Made by a program: the position numbers and the translations under genes | In this document: piece by piece, positions 26,614 to 39,144 of the stretch | Position numbering within the stretch: the stretch's first letter is position 1 | How the letters are laid out: each line of letters opens with the position of its first letter | Origin: Filobasidium wieringae | Taxonomy: Eukaryota; Basidiomycota; Tremellomycetes; Filobasidiales; Filobasidiaceae | NCBI GenBank assembly: GCA_001600055.1 | Contig: BCIV01000009.1 | Span: forward strand, 124,001-188,000 | DNA: 64,000 nt | Reading direction: 5' to 3' | The notes under the pieces: generated by a model | What the model was told of the DNA's origin: nothing | The model's database searches: none | Seen by the model: the letters and a program-made list of their open reading frames with translations, nothing else

Positions 26614-29600
26614 ATGAACGTCTTACCGGCTGCAGAAGCAAGGACGCCTGCTCTATCTAAATCTGTCGTAGACAGCGAAAGTGTCAAAAAGAGTCGCTTG
26701 CGAATCTCCGACTTGCACCATGAAGCTATCAAAGCGTTGGGCAACGGCGTCGCTCAGAATAGCAATCGCTTCTCTGCTCACCAAGGCGGCGTCTCGGCTT
26801 ACGACGTCAACTGGCCGGTTCTGTTTGATGCACTTGACCGCAGATATGGTTTAGCGCCACAGGTGAAGCAGGAGGACGATGAGCTGGAAGAGGATACCTT
26901 TCCACCAAACAGGAGTACGGTAGAGGATAGAGCTATGGAAAATTCCCAAGATCGAACGTTGTTGCATACAAGGGTCTTGACGACTACTGTGTTGTTAGAG
27001 ATGAAGAAGATGAAAAGTGGCTACAGAACGAACGGTTGGGGTATGCTCAAAGAGCCTACAATGACAGTAGTCTCTAAGCTGCAAGAACTTGAGGCTGAAC
27101 ATGATGCCATCGAGCTGAGCGGCGAATACAAGCTGAACGCGAGGTACACGAAACCCCCCATACATCGTATGAACGGAAGATCTGCGTTTGGAGAAATCCA
27201 GCTCAAAGGACCAGACGGCTGGTTGGAATTGCTGTCTTTGCAAGACCAGCCGCTAACCGAGTCTAAGTTCGAGGAAGCATCCCTGTATGACCTAGTTCCG
27301 GACACAAGGTATTTCCACAGGCCGAGCGATGCCTGGTTTGCCTCTTTAGTCAGCTTGCGCAGGGGTACCGGTTGTCCCTTTGATACCGAAGTCGATGTCA
27401 AGGTCTCTCTGATCAAAGGCGAAGACGACGATAGCCTCAAACATGGCCAGCTGACCGGCTGGTTCGTTGTATTGCAATCGACTGTTAGGATTTATGGATC
27501 TATCGAAAGACTGGTCTCACATCAGGGACAAAGGACTCCACTTGCTTCAGAGCAAATCCGTCGATTGTTACATGTCTTCCTTCCTTCGCCCAACGTACCC
27601 GCCGAGTACAGTTCCGAGTGGCTCGAATACAAGGCTACCATGGCAGAGGGTAAGGTCACCTTGAAGGAGTTCTACGGTATTCTTAGTCCGGCTCCAATCA
27701 CCGCTGCAAGTGTGGATGCGCTGGTTCAGCCAGCAGGCATGGTGGCTCAGCTAAAGCCATTCCAGAGAAGAACGGTGGCTTGGGTCCTGCGTAATGAGAA
27801 TGCCACATCCATACATCCTAGCTTTGCAAAATTGCCATATGATGACCCATCTGGTTTATGGGAAAAGGTCAGGTATGGAGGAGAGAACGGGTTCGATATT
27901 GCTTTTTGTCGTTTGACAGGCCGCGTGCAGCGAATCACAGACGAGATGCATCTGGAGCAAAGAAGGAGAGACAAGGGGAAAGGAAAGCAGCAAGCTATAC
28001 AAATGGGTCCCGAGAAGGGCAGGGCTCAAGGAGACTGGATATTGCCGCGCAAGGGGTTGATCGGTCTGGAGAGTCTTCGTGGTAGTATGCTGTGCGAAGA
28101 AATGGGTACGTGACAATCCTCACGTGCAGGACCGATAGTGACTGACAAATAGTGCCAGGTCTCGGAAAGACGCTGGAAGCAATCGCCGTGGTTATGTTAC
28201 ATCCCAGGATCAACACGCAGATCGTAAGCGCCACACTACGAGAGGACAACGATGTAAAGCCTACACTGTTCGAGCTCGAAAGTGTCGAAATTGTGCATGC
28301 GGAAGGTTCGCAGGCACATGCCGGGAAACGTCGGAGGTTGGATGATGGTGAAGTGATTGCGATAGATACAAGCTCAAGTGTCCAGCCTTTCCGCGGCAGC
28401 ACACATTGGGACGATCATCTCAAGGTCAATATCACGGAAGTCAAGGTACGTCGAGCGTATTCAACGGTTCTTGAACCATTTTCACCTGTGACCCTTATCT
28501 TAGTCCACGTTGATTGTGACGCCTCGCATGCTCTTGAGGCAATGGGTCGACGAACTTAAGAAACATGCCCCGACCTTGAAGTTCATCGTCTATACTGGAT
28601 ACGCGACAATGCATCGCGACTGGATTGCAAGGGTCTCAGAAAACCAGACGGTCGATGATAGCAACCAGAACGCACGGAAAAAACGGAAACGCGCTGACGA
28701 TGACACTACCGAATCCACTTATGCGGTAGAAGAAACGGTGGAGCGAATCAGACCACACAAAGGCGAGAGCGATGCTTCGTTCTTTCGAAGATGGTATGCC
28801 AGCTGGCTGGAAAAGTTTGGACAAGTCGACGTAGTCTTCGTCACCTATGAAACGTTGGCAAAGGATCTAGACGTAGCTCTAGCTCCCAAGGAACGGCCTA
28901 GACGGGCTGCTTCAGGCCCTCCTAGGGAAAAGCCGCGATCTGTACTGGTCATGTGTCAATACTGGAGGGTAAGATCAAGGTTTCGGATCCGTTTCTATGG
29001 TTCTTCCGCTCACGGCTTGTCGCCAAAATAGGTGATCATGGACGAGGTGCAAACGCTGGATGCGCAATCGGCAAGTAGAGGCGCACAAATGGTTACGTCT
29101 TTGCATCGAGTAAACAGTCTTGTGTTGAGCGGTACGCCTGCCAAACGTTCCGTCAGCGACCTCTTGTCGTCGTTGACTTTCATTGGAGTCGAGCTTCGAC
29201 CTGCAATCTGGACGAGATTTCTGAAACCTGGTTTCCGAGAAGCCTTCCAGAGCTTGTTTGAAGAGGTCGCAGTGAGACATACGAAAGAGTCTGTGAAGCA
29301 CGAGGCCGATATTCCGCCCCAGATTAGGCAGATCATACCGATCAAGATGAATGTCATCGAATTGCAGTACTACCGAGATCTCCTTTACCGTAACATTGAT
29401 TCACTGGTAGCTGTATCTGGGTACAGGGATGAGGAGCGTTTGCGAGGATTGGTGCAAACACTTCGGGCTGTTTGTACGCATATACAGACGAATGACGGCC
29501 CTCGACGCAACGACGATAACCGAGTGGAGCGTATGCGATTGGTACGAGATAACGGAAGAGTTTTGAAGGATATGGACGAGGCTTTGATGAAAATGTGCGG

Positions 29601-32600
29601 ACCCCTAACGGATCGCAAAATCACATTGATTGCTAACTCTCAACATCAAACAGGCAATTGCAAGCTTGGCGGGATTACTTTCACTACGTCTACGAATTAG
29701 AATCCGGAAAAATCAAGTTTGCGACGCAATTACATTCTTCGCAACCTGATCAATACGCCAGATCCCTACAGCTTCTACAAAGAGTCGCGAGAGAATGTGA
29801 ACACGAAATCGCTCATCTCCAGGAAAAGGTAGCAATACTGAAGGACTCGGTTGACATCGCTTCGGACGATCTTAAATCGGGCAACGACGACGACGACGAC
29901 GACGACGACGAAGGCTCCGAAGTTGACGATGCGGGGTCGATCAACAGGAAAGAGAGTGGTCTGCTACGAGTATGTGCGGGTCATGCTAATACAATCTTCG
30001 AGGATTCGCTGAATCTCGTGTTACAGGTCAGAATGAGAGACATCAACATCTTGATGCATGAAGCTTTGTGAGTAGGCGCAAATTGGTTGTATTCCATTGA
30101 GCTGAATGGCTGTATTGGCTTCAGATTTCGCTGCGGTGATTTCTACCATCAACATCAAGATCAAGACGGCTTCTCGGCGCTAGAAGTCGAATATTATGCT
30201 AAAGCTGATCAGGTTCGCCAAGTTCTCCTATCCGATCCACTCAAATATTCGAATTCGTCTATCGAGAGGGTTAGGTCACTGATCAACCGAGGACGAGTTC
30301 GAAACTTTGAAATGCTAGAGGTTGCAGAATGCGATCACTTGGGAATCCAAACGGACAAATACGTGAACGCCATCAACGAATTCCTAGACGGTGCTCTGAA
30401 CGCTAATGCCGAATAGTAAGTCATCCTGGGCTCTATGCACAACGAGATACAGGAGAATCTCATACTGGTCGTCCAACACAGTATGTGGAACTTGCGAGCT
30501 AAAGTCGTTACAGCGCTACTAGAAGAAGTCAACTGGAAGCAAGGCGAAGATGCAGCGGGAGATGAGTTTGATAAAACACTCCTCGCTCAAGCCACCCTTG
30601 AGACCTACTTCAACGCATACACAGATGCGCTTTCGGATCGCCGCGAAATGATAACAGATATCGTGAGTCTTGGCCGAGGCTTACTGGAAATACCTACCGA
30701 CGTGATCGAGCGTGACAGACCACATCGTTTCAAGAAGTTCGGGAGAAGTCGAACAAGAAGCGTAACACTCGGACCGCTCAGGCCATAGCGGTGGATCTTC
30801 CGGAGGATGAAAATGATACTGAGCTCCAAAATAAACTGAGGATGGACCGTAAAGAATACCGGTCGGTGTATATCGGACACTGTTCATTGCAAGGATTGAT
30901 CACAGAACTGGACGGTACGTTGAAGCAAACATATTAAGCGGCTTCTCCTGATAACAGGTTACTGGTATACAGATTTCATTGGTATGGACACGGGGCGCAG
31001 AGAGGAGATTGCTCTGGCAAGAGGGGAGCAAGCTCGTCTTAAGAAGCTCAAGGATGAACAGCTTACACTCCTGAAGTCGATGGAGGATGAGGCTAAATCG
31101 CTGAACCAATGTTTCGTATGTAACAAATCTTCATGCATTCCTGGTGAACAGTTGATTGATTGAGATGGACTGCCGTACAGAATACTCGTTTGACTTTCGT
31201 AAGTTTTTTTTCTTATCCATCCTCAGACCGTCATTCTAGGCTAGATGACCACTCTCCCATCACAGTTCACTACCTTGCAACAAATCAGCGACGGCTTGGT
31301 ATGCCAGATTGTCGTTGCCGAAACTGATATCACGAGCTAAGTTTTCGTACGATAGATCGACGCCGATACCGCAGCTACTGAGGAAGAGGCTGTTTTGGCC
31401 TTGTCTGACGCCAAGAGGGCCGAGAGAGTGAAGGCGGCAAGGATCAAGGAGAGGGATGAATTTCTTGCCAACGGATCGGCAATTTTCGTCGAAAGGGAAC
31501 GGCGGATCGCAACTGCTTTAGCTCATGCCCGCTACGTGAGTGATAAAATTTGTTCTAGACACTGGATGCAGTGCTAATTACATAGCAAGACAGTTGGACT
31601 CACTTAGCAGCGAAAAGAAAGAGGAGGGAGACACGGAGGAATGCATGATCTGTCAACAGCAGTTTTCCGAGATCTCGGATGGAATAGTCTTCTTGCAATG
31701 TGCACACAGAGTGAGTCAAGGTGGCCTGTTGGGATTCCGTCGTGCTGACAACCTTCCGGGCAGCTCTGTCAACCTTGTTATAGCGAGTACCTGAAAACAG
31801 CCGCACGGCCCACCTGTCCATGCTGCAGATTGCTTATCGCGCCAAGCCAAGTTCAGAAAGTCGATGCTTCCAAGAAGAAGGAACCTGTGATGGCTTCGGA
31901 TCCTTCAGAAAAGGCCGATGCGTTGGAAAGTGATATCGTCTCGGATCGGTTAGCCCTTGCTCAGCTAAACGTGCTGCCCCGCGAGAGGCAAGAGGAGATC
32001 AATCATATTGAAATAGAAGGACAATGGGGCGCAAAGGTAGATGTTTATCTCGCTTTGTACTTCCGACGAATACTGACTTGTCTCTTGATCCAGCTTGACT
32101 TTCTGATTCGGCATTTGAAGGTGACTACAGTTTCAGAGAGGGCGCGTGACTTGGTTGACGTTGTGATTGTCTGCTCTTATAGTATTGGAAACGCATCCAT
32201 CCGAATGTCAAGCATATCGTACGTAACCGTGTGCGTGTGACCTGTAAGTTACTCCAGCTGAGGGGGATCGTCCTATCCTGCAGGTTTTCTCCGCGTGGAA
32301 GAGTTCATTGGGAATCGTACAAACCGCCTTCAGAGCAAACCGTATTAGTTGGAAGACCATCACCACCGAGAAAAACGAATCTGCTGTACGGGAATTCTGC
32401 ACCAACGACGATCAAGTGTTCCTGCTGCATGGGGAGAGGCAAGTCTCTGGTTTGACATTGTGAGCACGCTGCGATCCCTCTCTGTCGTATTCCCGCTGAT
32501 AGCCGCCGTGTTCGCTCTATAGGACTGTAGCTACGGTAGTTCACTTGCTCGAACCGGTCATGAATCAGGGGTACGAGCTTCAAGGTAAGCCCTGCGCTCA

Positions 32601-32909
32601 TTGGCTGTCTGATAATAGCTAGAAATCGTCTCTGCACAGCTATCGGACGAGTAGACCGTCTCGGGCAGGAAAAAGAGACCTGCGTCTTCTGTTATGCATG
32701 TGAAGGTGAGCAGCTGATATCGTCCCAACGTCTACCTGATTGGGGCTGAGCTGGCCATGTCGATAGAAACCGTCGAGGCGAAAATCATCAACCGAGCTCT
32801 ACGCAAGGGTCAATGTATCTACGCGAAGACTGTGGAGGATATCGCTTTCGATGCGGACACGTCGACCATGCAGGTCCGCAAAGGTGCCGACAAGTATAGT
32901 GGAGAGTGA
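26614..32909 (+). CDS. SNF2-family ATPase with RING finger (SHPRH / IRC20-like)
   Basis: Predicted chromatin-associated ATPase and E3 ubiquitin ligase. Relatives act in DNA-damage tolerance and genome stability (SHPRH, yeast Irc20). Twenty exons were resolved, giving 1,720 residues; first 26614-28105, last 32767-32909. The ATPase domain is split by introns and inserts: motif I MGLGKTLEAI (about 497), LIVTPRMLLRQW, VIMDEVQTL (DEVQ in place of DEAH), LSGTPAKRSVSDLLSSLTFI. A long insertion carries an Asp run (29887-29910) and a coiled-coil-like part. A C3HC4 RING follows (ECMICQQQF...CAHRLCQPCY...CPCCRLL, about 1,437-1,490). The helicase C-terminal domain has VFSAWKSSL and QAIGRVDRLGQEKE. Tiny exons of 18, 27, 33 and 36 nt occur between 31181 and 32218. 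Start is the first ATG. Confidence 0.92.
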
Positions 32910-33116
32910 GTCATACCGTCCTTGAATTAAAGCACTTCGGGTCGTTGATCGTGCTTTCGCGGGTCTTTCAGCCGGGACGACTTGTTGGATCTATTGTTAT
33001 GATGCTTTTTGTACATTGTGGGTATATAACATGATACTGTAACGTCGATCGCTTGTACATGTATTGTATGTGAAATATGTCTCGAGCGAGACTTTGAAGA
33101 GACGACACGGACCGCC

Positions 33117-34090
33117 TCATTTGAACATCCGCAGATAAGCCAACTATACGAGGGAACGAAACATGAACACCCCCAATCGGGGAGGAAGTACGGATTTCCT
33201 ATCAAACTCACCAACAGCGCTCCAGCACCGGTCGCCACTCCCACGAGGTATTGCAAGATACTGAACTTGGCTTGCTCGATCTGTGTTCTCAGTCCGGCGA
33301 TTTCGGATTCTATCCGCGTATCGACCTCTTTGATCTTTAGTTCTTGTTGCGAGGCTTCGTCACGTATACGACCTGATCGTTGTTAGTTTCCACCTCGTCA
33401 GCTCAGAGACCTCGATGAGAGATAAAGGAGAAGGGGATCGGACCTTTTTCCAAGTTCAAATCTAATCTCACTCCCGCCATGGTCCTGGTGATCTCCTCCC
33501 TTAACCGTTGTTTGAGCTTCTCTAGGTCCGCTCGAAGTTGATCGTTTTCTTGCTTCATCAGGGTCAGATCGTTCTTCTCGTGCAGCTGGAGTTCCGATTT
33601 CAGTTGAGCGAAATCGACTTTCTGAGTGTAATGTAGCTGTAGTTTTCGGGAGGGTTCAGTTTGTAGTTTGAGAAAGGAAATGTCATTCAAGGTGCGGGGG
33701 GGGGGGGGGGGGGATAGTACGAACCTTTTCTTGCTCCGCCTTAGTGACCATCGTCCTACTCATCCCCGTTATGCTCTCATCGACCACCTCGGCGAGTGCG
33801 GCCATGACGCCTTCGGCCTGTTCGCGCTTCAGACCCTGTTGGATCATCCTATCCACAAACTGATGAGTGTCGAAATGGTTGTCCCTCGTGGTGGAGGAGG
33901 CATGGAGTTGTCGAGCCAGGTAAGAAGGGGGGAGGAAGGGAGTGGATCTGAGTTGAGAGGTCGAAGCGAATGAGATGGACCGAGCGGCTGCTATATAGAG
34001 AACGGGAATTAGATTCAAAAGCATAAGGGATGTGCGACCACGCTCACCTCGAGACGCTCCTAAACGCCGTCCGAAAGCGGCAAGTGACAT
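33117..34090 (-). CDS. DUF1640/CCDC90 family mitochondrial coiled-coil protein (MCUR1-like)
   Basis: Family of inner-mitochondrial-membrane coiled-coil proteins linked to the calcium uniporter and respiratory-complex assembly. Exons 34048-34090, 33725-33990, 33444-33636, 33212-33372 and 33117-33143 encode 229 residues. The Arg/Ser-rich N-terminus looks like a mitochondrial presequence. Family blocks are FDTHQFVDRMIQQGLKREQAEGVMAALAEV, KVDFAQLKSEL, a coiled coil ending LDLNLEKGRIRDE and a C-terminal hydrophobic helix (QYLVGVATGAGALLLAYLRMF). The terminal 27-nt exon supplies the end of that helix. Intron 2 contains an 18-nt G/C homopolymer. It is tail-to-tail with the SNF2/RING gene, 207 nt apart. 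Confidence 0.88.
33696..33713. repeat. G18 homopolymer (C18 on the gene strand)
   Basis: Eighteen consecutive G on the plus strand, inside intron 2 of the DUF1640 gene just after its donor site. The length is likely variable between strains or subject to sequencing error. Confidence 0.85.
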
Positions 34091-34347
34091 AGTAGTAGAA
34101 GGATCAAGCTGTGATGGTTACTGTGCCATCAATTGCGACCGGTCGCTGGTCGATTGAATCAACATTTCGAAACTCGATGAACGAACGCTCATCAGCCTAA
34201 CAAAGGTGGAAATACCGCGCTTTCGTCCTTGTTGATCTTTCTGACATTCATCATCTTCTGCTTCTGCAGCTCTTTCCCTTCACACAGATATATCCGTTCC
34301 ATCCTCGTCCGTCTCCACCGTCCCTCATTGCCTGGCATAGTACGAAC

Positions 34348-36077
34348 ATGGCCCCCAATGACGAACCCCTGAGAACGAAAAAACGGAAATCATCCGACCA
34401 AAACCGAGCTGGACCTAGCCGGAAGAAATCCAAGACTCTAGTGGAGAAAGCGGGTTCTGGGGTCGCTACCAAAAGTCTGTCCACACCTGCCAACAAGAAC
34501 CCAATCGCCGAGAACTTGAAGGGGAAAGGGAAGGGTAAGGAGAAGGAATCTGGGGTGCAGGGACTTTTACCTGTCCAGCCTACTCAGGTGGAAGGACCGG
34601 GGGGGCCGGATGGATCGGTCGGAGGACCAGGTGAGATTGATATCATCCATACAATCGTGTGGTCAATAGGAAGACTCATCTCACATCCTCCTCGTAGACA
34701 CTACCGATGAATCTCAAACGATCAACGTCCTCTCATCCCAACCCCAACCCCTCCCTCATCCAATCCCTTCCCCACCCCACCCTCTACTCCCAAACCCACA
34801 CCCCTACATCCGTCTCGCCCCCGCAAAACCCCCATCCTCCATGACCCTCACAAACAGACCTCCCGGTAGCTCGACAACGGCTCCAAAGGCGGGGATCAAG
34901 GAGAGGGGCGTGTTGTTCGTCACGAAAAAGACCCCGTTGGGTGCTTATCTGAGGAGATGTAGGGGCTTGTTGGTCGATGAGGGGTGAGTCGGGGTGGTCC
35001 CCGTTCGTGTGTGCGGGGGGAAAGTCTTTTGTGAGGGTGTATACTGATCCCCTGAACTCTCTCTCCTTTGCTTTTTCACTTTTTCGCAGACTACCCCGGA
35101 TCACGCTGCACGCCCTATCGGCCGCCATCCCGCACGCCATCCATATCCTGCATTCTCTCATTGAGATCCTACCTTTCCCCAAGGGGACGGTGGGGCACGA
35201 ACTGATCAGTCGACAGGTCAGGTGTTTTGATGAGAGACGTTCGGGGTCGGGGCAGGGGTCGGGGGGTCTGAAGAACCGAGCGACGACGACAGCGACGACT
35301 CGAACGCCAGCGCTGGACGGACCGAGCGGGACGAGCGGGATGGGAACGGACGACGCTCCGACGCTGAGGGTACAGGAAGTGGGGGACGAATGGACGGCCG
35401 AGTTGTTTGAGGATGACGAGGAGGGGATTCGGGTTCGGATCAAGGTGGGTGTCGCTGGGTTTGGTTTGGGGGAACGTCGGGAACGATGGGAGCGTTGGGG
35501 ATGTTGATGAAAGATACTGACCCCCTTTTTGCTACGGCGACAGAGCGCGATTCAGATCAATATCACGATCGGTCCTACGGGTCGGGTAGGGCAGGGGGGG
35601 CAGGGGGGGCAGGGGGGGCAGGGGGATGGCAAGGATGGTAAGGCACCGAAAGCGAAGGTGGCGAAGGGGAAGGGAGGCAAGGGGGAAAAGGGGGAAGGGA
35701 GGAAAAACAAACCGAGTGAGGGTGGGGATCCTCTCATCACCACTAACACCAATACCACCACCCCTCCTACTACCACCGATACCAATACCACCAGCACCAG
35801 CACGCATCCCAACCCGACCTCACTGGGAAAGAAGAAGAACAGACCGAGTAAATCCGTCCGGATGGCGAGACGACGTGCGGCTTTGGTCGTTGTGGGCGAT
35901 ACGGGGGTGGGTGGTCAGGATGGGAATAGCGGGAAGCAGGATGGGAAGAAGAATGAGAGCCCGAACAAGAAGAAGAAGAAGGGATGCAGTGTGACTGCGA
36001 CCCGAGTACCATTGGGAGAGGAGGAGGAGGACGAGGAGGAGCGGATGAACGGGGTTGTCATGGCGAGTGCAGTGTAG
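34348..36077 (+). CDS. POP7/Rpp20-like Alba-fold subunit of RNase P/MRP, with long extensions
   Basis: Predicted protein subunit of RNase P and RNase MRP (tRNA and rRNA precursor cleavage). Exons 34348-34630, 34698-34983, 35090-35444 and 35544-36077 encode 485 residues. The Alba-like core is GVLFVTKKTPLGAYLRRC, ITLHALSAAIPHAIHILHSL, TVGHELISRQV, and after a Gly/Arg/Thr insertion GIRVRIK-SAIQINITIGP, which is the expected final strand. The N-terminus is basic and nuclear-localisation-like (RTKKRKSS, RKKSK). The C-terminal 170 residues are Gly/Gln repeats, Lys-rich and Thr-rich low-complexity sequence. The protein is two to three times the usual family length. The core assignment is good; function of the extensions is unknown. 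Confidence 0.82.
35592..35625 (+). repeat. Tandem CAGGGGGGG repeats in the POP7-like gene
   Basis: About four units of a 9-nt repeat with runs of 5-7 G on the coding strand, encoding GQGGQGGQGG. The G-runs have G-quadruplex potential and are prone to length change. Confidence 0.7.
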
Positions 36078-36588
36078 CAGCGTTCCGTGTGAATGTTGTG
36101 GCTGTGAATACCGTTCACTGTAATGTTTCACCTACGAGCAGTGTTCTATTTCCGGTCCCCAAGTGGTTGTGCTGTGACGGCGACCCTTGGGCGATGCCGA
36201 AAGGGAAAGATGCCGATCCGGTGAATTCGATCCGCTCGTGGTGGTGAGAACGCATTGCGTGGGAAGGAGAGAGGTAGGGGCGTGTGTGTATGCGATTTGG
36301 GATGAGCGAGATGAAACGGGGCGTGGGCGTGGGCGTGGGAGAGCGGTTTTCAGTTTGGATCGAGCACAGCAAACGCTCGGTTCGTAGTTGAACAAACGCT
36401 GCAACAGGTCACACAAAGTGACACCAGGTCACTCGCAACAGGGAATCAGGTAACACCCCGTACAAGTAACAAGTGGCAATACCACAACACAAGTAACAGC
36501 AACCAACAAAGCAACCACAAGCACCCACGACCACGACCACGACCACCCGGCGAGCGCGTCTCGATCATCACATTTGACAACCCGATAC
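36078..36588. other. Intergenic region, POP7-like / C2H2 gene
   Basis: 511 bases between two plus-strand genes. Short CGTGGG and CCACGA tandem runs are visible (near 36322 and 36527). No gene seen. Confidence 0.4.
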
Positions 36589-39144
36589 ATGGACAAATAC
36601 GATCGACCACTCCAGCTGTACCAACCCTTCCATCTTCCCGGTACACCCGCCACAGCCAACGTCCCCGTCACCCCGCTCGAAAGACACCTGGAACTGGAGA
36701 GGCAGAAACAACATCACCTGGCCCAATACCTCATCTACCGTCAACTCGCACTCGCCGAAAGGGAGCTGGAAGAGAGGCCGAGCGAGGCGAGCGAGGTCTC
36801 GGTCGCGTCGTCCCTGTCCCTGCGTGAGAACGAGGTGGAGAGCGGGCGGGAGGATAAGACGGTCGCTTGGGTTTCGTCGCTTGATAGACTTCATCGAGCT
36901 GCCGCACAGGTCTATCCCGTTCCACGCGCAGGTTCAGGAGAGGAAGAAGAGGATTTGGATTTGGAATTGGGTTTGGATTTCTCGAGTGGGAAAAACATCT
37001 TCCCTTTCACCCAGCCCACGGCGAACCAAACATCGGGGGAAGAATTCATCCAAGAAACCTACACGCATTTTTACGACTCTTCACCCCCGCTCTCCAGCAC
37101 TGCCACCACCACCACCACCACCACCACCACCACTCCACCGCACATCAACGGCGCTAGCGATCCGACCACGACGGGCGATTCCCCCAGCGCATCCACCATA
37201 CGATCTTCATTCTCTTTCCCCAGTACCACCCTTCGTACCCCACCCAGTACGAACCCCGACCCTCACTCGAACGTCCAGGGGATCAAACAAGGTGTCAAAG
37301 CGGATTGGACGGATATAACCTCCTACGCCTCCCTCTTCGACAGTGATCACGCTTTGGCCGGCGGCGGGATGGGGGGAGTGAAATCGTTTTCCCATCATTC
37401 CCATCGCGGGCAGGGGTTGGCCCATGGACAGGCGTTGGGACAGGGACAGGGACAGGGCTTGGCACAGGGCTTGGGGTGTATGGGGCTCGATGGAGCGGTT
37501 CGGGTTGGGGATGAGATGAGTATGGGCATGGGCGTGGGCTTGGGGGAATCGGATATGGATATGGACCTGCAGATGGGGATGAGAAGACCGATCCCGATCA
37601 ACCACGCTCCTTTCGGGTTCGGGTTCGCTCCCGTTTACGCATCTCCTTTCTCTCATCCTCCTGCTCAAGTTCACGCTCAAGTTCACGCTCAAGCTCAAGC
37701 TCAAGCTCAAGCCTACACCCAACCGACCCACACTTTCCTCCCCCTCTACCCTCCCGGCGTGCCCGACTCCCTGTACCCAACCAACGGGCATAACGGGCAT
37801 AACGCGCTCGCCGAATTCTCTGTATCCCCCCGACCCCCAGTGTTGCTCGGAAAGCAGCCCATGTTCAATGGGAAAGTATTGCCCGCTTATGCCGGGATGG
37901 GGGCGTTCGTCAGGGGCCCGGGCGAGGGTGGGCTGGAGCCGGCAGCTCTCGCGGGAACTGGTACTGGTACTGGTACTGGCACTGAGCCTGGGATGGGGAT
38001 GGGGATGGGGATGGGGACGGGATGGGGGTTGGAGAATTATCACAGGGGTATGGCTAGGGAGAACGCGGATATGTTCGTCCAGCTTATGCTCAATGGGAGT
38101 GGGGAGAACGTATCGAACGTATCGAACGTACCGACCACCACCAGCATCGTCCCGCCCATCAAAAGGGAAGACGCTTCCACCGCACCTACAACCGGTACGG
38201 GTACGGCTAAGGGGGAGACGGACGAGCTCGATTCCCCCTCCGACGATGGGATGGGGGAGGACGAGAGGGACGTGGATGAGAACGTCCGAGCGGCTCTGGA
38301 TGGCCATGATCATCATCGGTCGACCGATTCTCGTCGTCCCCCTTCCACCTCCACCTCCACCTCGACCGGGCCAGTGAGGAACAAACCCTCCTCCGAACAC
38401 GTCCATTCTCGACGAACCTCGGGACCTTATACGAGACCCGAGGGGGGGAGGTGTAAATCCCATTCCTTTGGATCCCAATCGAGATCCGTCTCCGCCTCCG
38501 CCTCCGAGACGCCCAAACGGATCGTCCTCGATCAAGAAGGGAACCCCAGCGTCGTCCGTAATCCGCTGGGCGGAGGGCGTGGGTACGTGCCGGGCGAGAC
38601 ACCGGACGATCCGAAGAAACGTCATAAATGCGAGGTATGCGGTCGTGGGTTTGCCAGGCTTTATAATTTAAAGGTCAGTTCGCGGTCGGGGGCCGGAGGT
38701 TTTCGTACGTGATGATTGACTTGATTTCGGTTTTGTTTTGTTTCGTTTGCCCTCGATGACTCGTTCGCAGTCACATGCCGCGACTCATGATCCGACCAGA
38801 ACCAAGCCGTTCCCTTGCCCTCATGATGCATGTCCGAGATCGTTTTCTCGACTGCACGACCTCGAGAGGCACAGGCAAGGCGTGAGTATCGGTGTGCGGC
38901 GCGTTTTCGAGGAGGAAGGACGCGACCCGGCTGACATGCGCGTTCCCTGTTTTCCTCTTGACGACAGATCCATGGGGATGGTCCACTCGTCGACGCTAAA
39001 CTTCAAGGAATCGCTCCCGCCGTCGCCCGAGCTCAGGAACGTATCACCGCTCGAGAGGTCGCGTACAACGGATCGACCGCGAAACCCGCCGTCCCTCCCC
39101 TCGTCGCGCCCTCCAACGGACGTGCCCATACCGGAGACACTTGA
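36589..39144 (+). CDS. C2H2 zinc-finger transcription regulator
   Basis: Exons 36589-38673, 38771-38881 and 38968-39144 encode 790 residues. The first ~640 are low-complexity: acidic and Gln/Leu-rich near the N-terminus, a poly-Thr run, Gly-Gln and Met-Gly repeats, then Ser/Thr-rich. Near the C-terminus two C2H2 fingers occur in tandem: HKCEVCGRGFARLYNLKSHAATH and FPCPHDACPRSFSRLHDLERHRQGIH. The intron falls inside the first finger, and its splicing completes the Cys2His2 set. The RLYNLK helix resembles the first finger of Crz1-type calcineurin-responsive factors, but two fingers are too few to assign orthology. A nuclear DNA-binding role is inferred. Many codon repeats make the region length-variable. 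Confidence 0.85.
37102..37133 (+). repeat. (ACC)n trinucleotide repeat in the C2H2 gene
   Basis: About ten ACC/CAC triplets encoding a run of threonines. One of several codon repeats in this gene; GGTACT/GGGATG repeats lie near 37958-38020. Confidence 0.7.

Noticed and set aside
34210..34265. Minus-strand GATGATGA ... CTGATGA boxes between the DUF1640 and POP7 genes
   Set aside because: Spacing is snoRNA-like, but no closing stem or rRNA match was found.
37207..38625. 472-codon minus-strand frame antisense to the C2H2 gene
   Set aside because: Arg/Gly/Pro-rich shadow of GC-rich codon repeats on the other strand; no domain.
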